64,000 nucleotides of DNA from Pelagibacterium luteolum. GTDB lineage: Bacteria; Pseudomonadota; Alphaproteobacteria; Rhizobiales; Devosiaceae. The stretch spans positions 62,001 through 126,000 of the forward strand of contig NZ_FNCS01000003.1 of assembly GCF_900100665.1 (NCBI RefSeq), written 5' to 3'. The notes under the pieces were generated by a model. That model was not told the DNA's origin. It searched no databases and saw only the letters and a list, made by a program, of their open reading frames with translations. Position numbers and translations under genes: made by a program. Of the stretch, positions 16,282 to 23,192 are shown one piece after another (the stretch's first letter is position 1; each line of letters opens with the position of its first letter).

Positions 16282-16470
16282 CTAAAACCCCCGCACGACC
16301 GCCAGCAACACCAGCCCCACAGCCGCCACCCCGAGCGCCACGATCCGCATCTGCCCGCTCGGCACCGTCACCACCTGCGCGATCATCTTCTTCATCTGTT
16401 CGGGAAACGCCGCATACAGCAGCCCCTCGATCACGATAGCCAGCGCCAGCGCGGCAAACAGATCACCCAC
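16282..16470 (-). CDS. DUF2065 small membrane protein
   Basis: 62 residues with two hydrophobic segments (6-22 and about 42-60) joined by a short basic/amphipathic stretch PEQMKKMIAQ, matching the DUF2065 (YjeT-like) family. In many proteobacteria this gene follows hflK-hflC, as it does here. Its function is unknown; position suggests a link to the HflKC/FtsH membrane protease complex. A terminator hairpin separates it from hflC, so it may be expressed by read-through or from its own promoter. The degP gene often found next in related genomes is absent here. Confidence 0.85.
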   Translation of the reverse strand: MGDLFAALALAIVIEGLLYAAFPEQMKKMIAQVVTVPSGQMRIVALGVAAVGLVLLAVVRGF

Positions 16471-16490
16471 GAAAACTCTCCCTCAAAACG

Positions 16491-16519
16491 AAAAAGGCGC
16501 ACCGTTTCCGATGCGCCTT
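16491..16519 (-). terminator. Terminator after hflC
   Basis: On the minus strand AAGGCGCA-TCGGAAACGG-TGCGCCTT gives an 8-pair stem followed by TTT. It stands 23 bases after the hflC stop and 21 bases before the DUF2065 start. Confidence 0.85.
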
Positions 16520-16541
16520 CTAATCTACAGTGATTCCACCC

Positions 16542-17717
16542 TTACTGAGCCGGAACCGCTTGTTCCTCGACAGGAGCCGTGTCCGTTTCGACCGGAGCGG
16601 TCTCGTCGGTCAGCGGAGCCGGGGTCGCCGGAGCCTCTGTGCCCTCAAGCACTTCCGGGCCGAGATTTTCACTCTCGATCAGGCTTTCGAGATCCTGAAC
16701 CTGCGTTTCCAGATCATCGGCACCTTCGCCCGAAACCAGCGAGTCCGTGGCCAGCAGATCGTCGATCTGGGTCGAATCGATGGGCTCTTCGGTCAACCCT
16801 TCGACGCCGATATCGATCGGGGTCGCGGTCGGGGTCTGGAACTCGGGCAATTCGCCGCCCGAACCGAAATAGCGGAAGAACAGCGACTCCGGCGAGAGCA
16901 CCATTGTGGTGTTCCCATCCATCAGCGCGGTCCGATAGGCTTCCATCGAACGATAGAATTCGAAGAACGACTGATCCTGGCTATAGGCTTCGGCAAACAG
17001 ACGGTTCTGTTCGGCGTCACCTTCACCGCGGATGATTTCGCTGTCGCGATTGGCAGCCGAAACGATTTCCACAGCCTGACGATCGGCAATGGCGCGAAGG
17101 ATTTGCGCCTGTTCCTGCCCACGGGCACGGATCAAGGCAGCTTCGGCATTACGTTCCGCCTGCATACGCTCATAGGTCTGCTGGGAAACTTCCGGTGTCA
17201 GATCGGTTACGAGGATGCGAACATCGGCGACCTGGATACCCAGTTCGGTCATGTCCGACGCCACGAGATCGCTGGCTTCGCGCATCATTTCGCTACGCTG
17301 CTCGGAGAGCGCCGCATCGAATTCACGCAGGCCGTAGACCGCACGCAGTGCCGATTCCAGTCGCGTCGCGATACGCTGCTCGGCCAGCTGCAAGCTGCCC
17401 AGCACCGTCTGGCGGAAGCGGGTCGGATCGGTGATGCGATAGGTGATGAACGCGTCCACGATATAGAACTGACCGCCCGAAACCTGCAGACGGATGCGTT
17501 CCAGATCGTAACGCAGCAACCGCTTGTCGATATACATGACGGTTTCCACGAAATCGGTCGGCACCTTGAAATAGAGGCCCGGCTCTTGGATTTCGCGCGT
17601 GATCTCGCCGAAGCGCATCACGAGCGCCTGCTCGCGTTCGTTGACGATAAAGACCGATGACAGCAGCACGTAGCCGGCGATCACCAGTGCGACAATGGCT
17701 ATAACGAGCCTGTTCAT
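16542..17717 (-). CDS. hflC: HflC, membrane regulator of the FtsH protease
   Basis: SPFH/prohibitin-family inner-membrane protein that with HflK forms a cage around FtsH and modulates its proteolysis of membrane proteins. One N-terminal anchor (residues 3-22) is followed by the SPFH domain (FIVNEREQALVMRFGEI, GLYFKVPTDFVETV) and a long helical region (ERMQAERNAEAALIRARGQE). At 391 residues it is longer than typical HflC (~300-335): the last ~90 residues are an acidic, Pro/Thr/Glu-rich tail (TATPIDIGVEGLTEEP to the end). Its ATG overlaps the hflK stop (TAATG), implying coupling. Confidence 0.95.
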   Translation of the reverse strand: MNRLVIAIVALVIAGYVLLSSVFIVNEREQALVMRFGEITREIQEPGLYFKVPTDFVETVMYIDKRLLRYDLERIRLQVSGGQFYIVDAFITYRITDPTRFRQTVLGSLQLAEQRIATRLESALRAVYGLREFDAALSEQRSEMMREASDLVASDMTELGIQVADVRILVTDLTPEVSQQTYERMQAERNAEAALIRARGQEQAQILRAIADRQAVEIVSAANRDSEIIRGEGDAEQNRLFAEAYSQDQSFFEFYRSMEAYRTALMDGNTTMVLSPESLFFRYFGSGGELPEFQTPTATPIDIGVEGLTEEPIDSTQIDDLLATDSLVSGEGADDLETQVQDLESLIESENLGPEVLEGTEAPATPAPLTDETAPVETDTAPVEEQAVPAQ

Positions 17718-18844
17718 TACTGGTTACCTCCCGTAGCGCCCTGCGTGGACAAATTGCTCCGCAGTTCGGGCAACGGCAGATAGGGGATGACCCCCGAGCC
17801 CTGCTCGCCACCTTCGAGAAGCACTTTTTCGGTTCCGGCCAGAACGTCCTCGAGGGTTTCGAGGAAGATGCGCTGACGCGTGACTTCGGGTGCGTTGCGA
17901 TATTCGTTGTAAACGGCAACGAAACGCGCCGCCTGGCCCTGGGCCTCGTTGACCACCCGATCGCGATAGGCAGCGGCCTCTTCGCGGATCGATGCAGCCT
18001 GACCGCGTGCGCTACCCAAAAGGGTGTTGGCATACTGCCGGGCTTCTTCCTGGAAGCGGTCTTCGTCCTGCAGCGCGCGCTGCACTTCGTCGAACGCATC
18101 GGCCACTTCGGTCGGCGGTGCCACGTTTTCGATCGAGATGTTCGAGATCGTCACGCCCACCTGGTAAGTGTCGAGAATGGTCTGGGTAATCTGCTGCACT
18201 TCAAGCGCAATCCCAGCACGATCGTCACGGAACACTTCCTGCGCCGTCCGGCGGCCCACAACTTCGCGCATCGCACTTTCCGCTGCCTGACGCACCATGT
18301 CGTCGGGGTCACGCACCTCAAACAGATACAGCCGCGGATCGGCGATCCGCCACAGGATCGAGAAGCTCATGTTGACGATGTTCTGGTCGCCCGAAAGCAT
18401 CAGCCCGTCATTGCTGGCGCTGCCGCCCTGCACGGACCCGACGCGGGTCTGGTTTTCCGTTGTCGTCGCGCGTTCCACGCGCTCGATCGGCCACATATGG
18501 AAGTGCAGGCCTGGATTGGAAAATTCGTCCTTGGGCTGGCCGAACAGCAATTCGACCCCGATCTCACTCGGCGCGATCGTATAGATCGCTTGGCTCGCCC
18601 AGAAAATCAGGCCCGCCGCAACGGCACCGACCAGCAGCCAGCGTCCGCCGCCCGGAATGGTGGCACCGCCACCGCCGCCGCCAAACTGCTGGCGCCCACG
18701 CGCCAGAATGTCCTCGAGATTGGGAGTATTATTGCCCCCGCTGGGCCTGCGCGGCCCATTTCCGCCGCCACCGCCACCCGGCGCCTGCCCCCAGGGGCCT
18801 CCGCTGCGGGTCCTGCGACCGCCCCTATTGTCTTCCCACGGCAT
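17717..18844 (-). CDS. hflK: HflK, membrane regulator of the FtsH protease
   Basis: Partner of HflC in the HflKC complex. The 375 residues start with a Gly/Arg-rich cytoplasmic segment (MPWEDNRGGRRTRSGGPWG, then Gly runs), one membrane helix at about 65-85 (WLLVGAVAAGLIFWASQAIY), then the SPFH domain (IGVELLFGQPKDEFSNPGLHF, the periplasmic part). The ATG at 18844 gives the canonical MPW start; the frame is open 56 codons upstream without similarity. It is the first gene of hflK-hflC. In related genomes folA and thyA lie directly upstream, as they do here in altered form. Confidence 0.95.
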   Translation of the reverse strand: MPWEDNRGGRRTRSGGPWGQAPGGGGGGNGPRRPSGGNNTPNLEDILARGRQQFGGGGGGATIPGGGRWLLVGAVAAGLIFWASQAIYTIAPSEIGVELLFGQPKDEFSNPGLHFHMWPIERVERATTTENQTRVGSVQGGSASNDGLMLSGDQNIVNMSFSILWRIADPRLYLFEVRDPDDMVRQAAESAMREVVGRRTAQEVFRDDRAGIALEVQQITQTILDTYQVGVTISNISIENVAPPTEVADAFDEVQRALQDEDRFQEEARQYANTLLGSARGQAASIREEAAAYRDRVVNEAQGQAARFVAVYNEYRNAPEVTRQRIFLETLEDVLAGTEKVLLEGGEQGSGVIPYLPLPELRSNLSTQGATGGNQ

Positions 18845-19056
18845 TTCGTCCCTTTCGGTTTGTCGTGAAAGTCTTTTTTGCGCTCTGAGCGCTCCCCGCC
18901 GAGTGCATCCACTTTTCCGGTTCGGAAGCGCGACCAAACAACGACTTACGGCTATATAGGGAACCGAGGCCCCCCGATCAATCGAAACCGGGTGCGTCAC
19001 AGGGCTCCTCACCCCGATTTGCGTTCACGAAAGCTTATCGTGATCAGGTACTCAGA

Positions 19057-19755
19057 TTAGGAGCGTTGAAGATTCAACTCTCCATGAGAACTCGACTCTG
19101 TGGAATCAGAGTCATCAAGCTTGATGCCAAACCGTTCTTGCCACTCATCCAAATGGCGCATCACGTCGACATCCACTTTCAGGAATTCATCACGCATTCG
19201 CTGCCTATGCTGTTTCTTTCGCCGTACGAAGTGAGAAATTCTAAACTTCCAATCATCGTGCGCAGAGGCAGCAAACTCCTCCTCGGAACGGGTTCTCCAT
19301 TCGCCCGAGGGAAAGTCGAACTCAAATTTCGCATCTCCGTTGATATTGCCGCAGAAAACATCTGTGACCCAAGCTTCATCCACATACTTAAAGAAGAGCT
19401 TGTAGATGTTTTCGCCCCCTATGATGAAGAACTCTCGGTTACCTCTACATATTGTATAGGCCTCTGCGAGCAACAGGGCGGTCTCAGGATCTTGCGCCCA
19501 GATAAGATTTTCGGTGTCTGCGATCTTTGAGCGTGACAGCACGATGTTCGTGCGATTAGGCAGTGGACGACCGAGAGACTCGAAAGTCTTGCGGCCCATC
19601 AAGATCACATGCCCAGAAGTTCGCTTCTTAAAGTGCTGCAAATCAGTTCGCAGGTGCCAAGGCAACTCGTTATCAACACCGATGATATTATCGGGATAGC
19701 TTCTGGCAACGATGTACGTCGCAGATGGCACTCTAACTATAGGCTTGGTCGCCAT
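19057..19755 (-). CDS. folA: Dihydrofolate reductase, atypical: low G+C and extended C-terminus
   Basis: Reduces dihydrofolate to tetrahydrofolate with NADPH, needed after the ThyA reaction. Residues 10-75 carry the DHFR core: IIGVDNELPWHLRTDLQHFK (catalytic acidic Asp in the loop), GHVILMGRKTFESLGRPLP, NIVLSRS, and later FFIIGGENIYKLF. The core ends near residue 170; about 60 extra residues follow (RRKKQHRQRMRDEFLKVDVD and on), charged and predicted helical, without similarity I recognise. Base composition is unlike the neighbours: three lines of 60 bases counted by hand gave 28, 25 and 33 G+C. It sits in the usual folA position between thyA and hflK, which suggests replacement of the native gene. 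Start chosen at MATKPIVRV. Confidence 0.88.
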   Translation of the reverse strand: MATKPIVRVPSATYIVARSYPDNIIGVDNELPWHLRTDLQHFKKRTSGHVILMGRKTFESLGRPLPNRTNIVLSRSKIADTENLIWAQDPETALLLAEAYTICRGNREFFIIGGENIYKLFFKYVDEAWVTDVFCGNINGDAKFEFDFPSGEWRTRSEEEFAASAHDDWKFRISHFVRRKKQHRQRMRDEFLKVDVDVMRHLDEWQERFGIKLDDSDSTESSSHGELNLQRS

Positions 19756-19835
19756 CGAATCCCCAAGGGTTGGCAGGTCGTCCGGCAGCGTCTTAGAGCA
19801 TATAGATTGACGACACAAACGTCGCCTGTCGCCTT

Positions 19836-20318
19836 TTAATTATGCCCCGCCAATGCCAAAAGCTTGTCCCCGCTCACCCGGCACACAGTCCACTCGTCCT
19901 GCATCACCGCCCCATGCGCCTTGTAGAAATCAATGGAGGGCGTGTTCCAGTTAAGCACCCACCACTCGAACCGCCCCAGCCCTTCGGCGACGCACCGCTT
20001 TGCCAGTTCGGCCAATAGCGCCTTGCCGATCCCCTGCCCCCGGACATCCGGGTCGACATAAAGGTCTTCCAGCCAGATGCCATGCCGGCCCTGAAATGTC
20101 GAAAATGTGTAAAACCAAAGCGCAAATCCCACAGGCCGCCCGTCGTCCTCTGCAATCTCGCAAAACACTTTCGGGCTCTCGCCAAAAAGCTGCGCTTCGA
20201 TCTGCTCTTGCGTCGCCTCGACCTCATGGCTCAGCTTTTCATAATCCGCCAGTTTGCGGATGAAATCATAGATCGTGGCGGCATCGGCGGGATTGGCTGG
20301 GCGAATGGTGTGGGACAT
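19836..20318 (-). CDS. GNAT-family N-acetyltransferase
   Basis: 160 residues. The sequence IRPANPADAATIYDFIRKLADYEKL at the start, the acetyl-CoA loop EDLYVDPDVRGQGIGKALL, and the ending WNTPSIDFYKAHGAV place it with the diamine (spermidine/spermine) N-acetyltransferase-like subgroup, although the true substrate is open. It ends 80 bases upstream of the atypical DHFR gene and diverges from the TOPRIM gene. Normal high G+C composition, unlike the DHFR gene next to it. Confidence 0.88.
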   Translation of the reverse strand: MSHTIRPANPADAATIYDFIRKLADYEKLSHEVEATQEQIEAQLFGESPKVFCEIAEDDGRPVGFALWFYTFSTFQGRHGIWLEDLYVDPDVRGQGIGKALLAELAKRCVAEGLGRFEWWVLNWNTPSIDFYKAHGAVMQDEWTVCRVSGDKLLALAGHN

Positions 20319-20404
20319 GAACTTGCCTTAAGATCGAAGCCTCACCGTTGCTACGATTCCGCCGTCGACGCAAACCTGCTGGCGACAATCTGTGAGAGGC
20401 GATC

Positions 20405-21070
20405 ATGAAGCGCACCAAACGCGAAGACAGCGCCGAACTGACGCTCGCCGGCTATGAGCACGGCTTCAACGCCCCGCTCGCTGCCGCCGACACCGCCTAC
20501 CAGCGCTCCCGCACCGCGCACACCATCGTTTTCGTCGAAGGCATCAGCGACCAGATCGCCGTCGAAACCCTGGCCGCGCGGCAGAACCTCGACCTTGAAG
20601 CAAAATCCATAGTGGTGTTTCCCGTCGGCGGCTCGAAATCGGTCACCCGCTATCTTCGCGAGTTCGGCCCTATGGGCGCGCGAAAGACCCTCGCTGGCCT
20701 CTGCGACACCGATGCGGCTGGAATCTTTTCCCGCGCCCTGTTCAACACCGGTCACACCGAAATCCGCTCGCCGGACGATCTTCCCGCAGCCGGCTTTTTC
20801 GTCTGCGACCGCTATCTTGAAGAGGAACTCATCCGCGCCATCGGCCCGGGACCCATCGTTGATATGATAGTCGCCCAGGGCGAAGGCAACGCGTTATCGA
20901 TCTTTCAAAAACAACCCGAGTGGCGTGATCGCGACCTATCCGACCAACTCTGCCGCTTCTTCCGCTCAAAAGCCCGCCGCCCGGCCCGCTACGCCCGACT
21001 CCTCATCGAAGCCTGCCCCCCGGACCGCATCCCGCGTCCCTTAAGTGATCTCGTGGCGCATGTGTCCTGA
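20405..21070 (+). CDS. Standalone TOPRIM protein related to OLD-family endonucleases
   Basis: 221 residues. A TOPRIM fold is visible: AHTIVFVEGISDQIAVETLA gives the first strand and catalytic Glu (near residue 46), VVFPVGGSKSVTRYLREF the second segment, and LAGLCDTDAAG the metal-binding D-x-D. This arrangement matches the C-terminal nuclease half of OLD-family proteins, yet no ABC-type ATPase domain precedes it and none is encoded next door. The C-terminal 80 residues are basic (FFRSKARRPARYARLLIEAC) and could bind nucleic acid. AGAGG precedes the ATG by 6 bases. High G+C, as in the host. Nuclease activity is inferred from the fold only. Confidence 0.75.
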   Translation: MKRTKREDSAELTLAGYEHGFNAPLAAADTAYQRSRTAHTIVFVEGISDQIAVETLAARQNLDLEAKSIVVFPVGGSKSVTRYLREFGPMGARKTLAGLCDTDAAGIFSRALFNTGHTEIRSPDDLPAAGFFVCDRYLEEELIRAIGPGPIVDMIVAQGEGNALSIFQKQPEWRDRDLSDQLCRFFRSKARRPARYARLLIEACPPDRIPRPLSDLVAHVS

Positions 21071-21129
21071 ACACGGACGCGCACCGGGCCCCACCGTCTT
21101 CCCGGGAACGCAGCACTCACCAAGAGCAC

Positions 21130-21924
21130 CTAAACCGAAACCGCCGCCTTGATATGCGGATCGGGGTCATAGCCCACGATCTCGAAATCCTCGAACTCGA
21201 AATCGAAGATCGAATTGCGCTTGGTCTTGATCCCGAGCTTGGGCAAAGCCTTGGGCGTCCGCGCAAGCTGCGTTCGCGTCTGCTCGAAATGGTTCTGATA
21301 AATGTGCGCGTCCCCAAAGGTGTGGACGAAATCACCCACCTTAAGCCCCGTCACTTCCGCCATCATATGCGTCAGCAATGCGTAAGAGGCGATATTGAAC
21401 GGCACGCCCAGGAATATATCCGCTGACCGCTGATACAGCTGACACGACAACTTGCCTTCGGCCACATAGAACTGGAACAGGCAGTGGCATGGCGGCAGCG
21501 CCATATTGTCCACTTCCGCCGGGTTCCAGGCCGAAACGATATGCCGCCGCGAATCCGGCCGCGTCTTGATCTGCTCGACCAGATTCGTGATCTGGTCGAT
21601 ATGCCGTCCATCCGGCGCCGGCCAGCTCCGCCACTGGCTGCCATATACGGGCCCGAGGTCGCCGTTCTCATCGGCCCACTCGTCCCAGATCTTGACCCCC
21701 CGCTCCTGCAGCCAGCGCACATTCGTGTCGCCGCGCAAAAACCAGAGCAGTTCATAAACGATCGATCTGATGTGGAGCTTCTTGGTCGTCAGCAGCGGAA
21801 ACCCCTCGCTGAGATCGAACCGCATCTGATAGCCGAAAACCGATCGCGTACCCGTGCCGGTCCGGTCAGCCCGATCGACACCGTTGTCCATGACGTGATT
21901 GAGAAGGTCGAGATATTGGCGCAT
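21130..21924 (-). CDS. thyA: Thymidylate synthase ThyA
   Basis: Methylates dUMP to dTMP with methylene-tetrahydrofolate, producing dihydrofolate that DHFR must recycle. The 264 residues show [39 protein letters not shown], the active-site cysteine in [12 protein letters not shown] and the dUMP-binding [19 protein letters not shown], all standard. Length equals E. coli ThyA. In relatives folA follows directly; here the TOPRIM and acetyltransferase genes lie between thyA and the DHFR gene. The start [15 protein letters not shown] is canonical. Confidence 0.97.
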   Translation of the reverse strand: MRQYLDLLNHVMDNGVDRADRTGTGTRSVFGYQMRFDLSEGFPLLTTKKLHIRSIVYELLWFLRGDTNVRWLQERGVKIWDEWADENGDLGPVYGSQWRSWPAPDGRHIDQITNLVEQIKTRPDSRRHIVSAWNPAEVDNMALPPCHCLFQFYVAEGKLSCQLYQRSADIFLGVPFNIASYALLTHMMAEVTGLKVGDFVHTFGDAHIYQNHFEQTRTQLARTPKALPKLGIKTKRNSIFDFEFEDFEIVGYDPDPHIKAAVSV

Positions 21925-22037
21925 GTCCGCTCAATATCGCGATTCGCGCACAAGCATGTTGCCAAATGGCGGATAGCCCCGTCGATCATGTGCACAAACC
22001 ACGATCTCGCGCCATATGTGCATGGTTGCGCACCCCC

Positions 22038-22066
22038 TTTTCATTGCCACCCAAGGTCCCTATATT
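22038..22066 (+). promoter_or_regulatory. Likely sigma-70-type promoter of the tmRNA gene
   Basis: TTTTCA (4 of 6 matches to TTGACA), exactly 17 bases, then TATATT. It would start transcription at about 22073, right where the acceptor piece of tmRNA begins. Confidence 0.6.
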
Positions 22067-22071
22067 AAGCG

Positions 22072-22390
22072 TGCCGGCAACGGCTATGGCGATAAACTGC
22101 CATCGTAATAAACCCATCGGACCCGGGGGCAGTACCCGGCGCCTCCACCAAAACCTCCTCTGTTTTCAGAGGCTTACGGGGGCGAAACAGGATCGACGAG
22201 GGCGTAAAGGGTGTGTTTTCGCTCGGCATTGTACCACCGTCATCGGGCTAATTTTATAGTTGCAAACGACAACTATGCTGAGGCACGTCTCGCTGCGTAA
22301 GCAGTGCGATACCTCGAATTAAAGCCCTGATTCTGTAGCAGGAATCAGGCGGGGTCCGCAGGCACCTGGCAACAGAAGCCTGCATTTCCT
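22072..22390 (+). ncRNA. ssrA: Circularly permuted two-piece tmRNA (SsrA)
   Basis: Rescues stalled ribosomes and tags the unfinished protein. The gene is permuted as in alphaproteobacteria: the 3' acceptor piece comes first (T-arm CCGGGGGCAGTACCCGG, acceptor strand and CCA ending at 22150), then a 27-base intervening loop, then the coding piece starting GGGGGCGAAACAGGATCGAC at 22178. The tag frame is 22262-22300, GCA AAC GAC AAC TAT GCT GAG GCA CGT CTC GCT GCG TAA, that is ANDNYAEARLAA. Both outer ends are approximate, being set by the promoter and by the last helix GCAGGC...GCCTGC. The gene for the adaptor SspB follows immediately. Confidence 0.93.
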
Positions 22391-22472
22391 TTTGCTTGAA
22401 ATGCCCCGCGTTTTCAGGCTGTTATGGGCTAGTACAGATTCTTTATCCACCTACCCCGGAGCGCCGCGTATA

Positions 22473-22976
22473 ATGGCCCAGGATCATATCCGTTACGACA
22501 TTCTGGCCCAGGAGGCGCTGCGTGGCGTCGTCAAGAAAGTTCTGACCGAAGTCTCCCGCACGGGTCTGCCCGGCGACCATCATTTCTTCATCTCGTTCAT
22601 GACCCAGGCTCCCGGTGTCCGGTTGAGCCAAAAGCTTCTGGGACAATACGAAAATGAAATGACAATCGTGTTGCAGAACCAGTTCTGGGACCTCAAGGTC
22701 AGCGAAACCGGTTTCGAAGTCGGCCTCTCTTTCGACGGCATCAACGAACTTCTGTTCATCCCCTATTCCGCGATCAAGGGCTTTTTCGACCCCTCGGTCC
22801 AGTTCGGCCTCCAGTTCGAAGTCGCCGATGCAAAGTCCGGCCCGCGCGCCGTCACCACCGATGACGAACTCGCCGACGCGGAACCCGACGCCGCAGAGGC
22901 CGCTGACGACGCAGAGGACAAGCCCGAAGCGACCGGCGAAAAGGTCGTCAGCCTCGATTCCTTCCGCAAGAAATAA
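22473..22976 (+). CDS. sspB: SspB, adaptor for ssrA-tagged proteins (alpha type)
   Basis: Binds the ssrA tag and tethers tagged proteins to the ClpXP protease. Residues 1-130 match the alphaproteobacterial SspB fold (DHIRYDILAQEALRGVVKKVL, FMTQAPGVRLSQKLLGQYEN, ETGFEVGLSFDGINELLFIP); an acidic linker of about 30 residues (DDELADAEPDAAEAADDAED) and the short C-terminal ClpX-binding tail VVSLDSFRKK follow. The 167-residue start MAQDHIRYD was taken; upstream open frame overlaps the tmRNA region. It sits about 80 bases behind the tmRNA gene, a direct functional pairing, and is followed without gap by a ribbon-helix-helix gene. Confidence 0.94.
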   Translation: MAQDHIRYDILAQEALRGVVKKVLTEVSRTGLPGDHHFFISFMTQAPGVRLSQKLLGQYENEMTIVLQNQFWDLKVSETGFEVGLSFDGINELLFIPYSAIKGFFDPSVQFGLQFEVADAKSGPRAVTTDDELADAEPDAAEAADDAEDKPEATGEKVVSLDSFRKK

Positions 22977-23192
22977 GTGCTCAAGCGCTCCCTGACCATC
23001 TCCGGCCATCGCACCTCGATCGCGCTGGAGCCGCAGTTCTGGGATGTGCTGGACGACATTGCCCAAGAGCAAAAACTATCGATTTCTCAACTGATTGCAC
23101 GGATCGATGAAGAGCGGGACGAGCCCAATCTTTCATCGGCCATCCGTGTTTTCGCCCTCGACTGGGCTCTGGCTCAAGGGGTTGCCGAGTAG
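22977..23192 (+). CDS. Ribbon-helix-helix domain protein
   Basis: 71 residues, starting with GTG directly after the sspB stop codon, so translationally coupled. The sequence SLTISGHRTSIALEPQFWDVLDDIAQEQKLSISQLI is a ribbon-helix-helix DNA-binding fold of the type found in small alphaproteobacterial proteins (RHH_4-like). No toxin partner is next to it, so it is unlikely to be an antitoxin. It may regulate its own operon or a distant target. The last 60 bases overlap the 3' end of the AsmA gene on the other strand. Confidence 0.82.
   Translation: MLKRSLTISGHRTSIALEPQFWDVLDDIAQEQKLSISQLIARIDEERDEPNLSSAIRVFALDWALAQGVAE

Noticed and set aside
22977-23192. Ribbon-helix-helix protein as an antitoxin
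   Set aside because: No toxin-like gene is adjacent; upstream is sspB and downstream the convergent AsmA gene.
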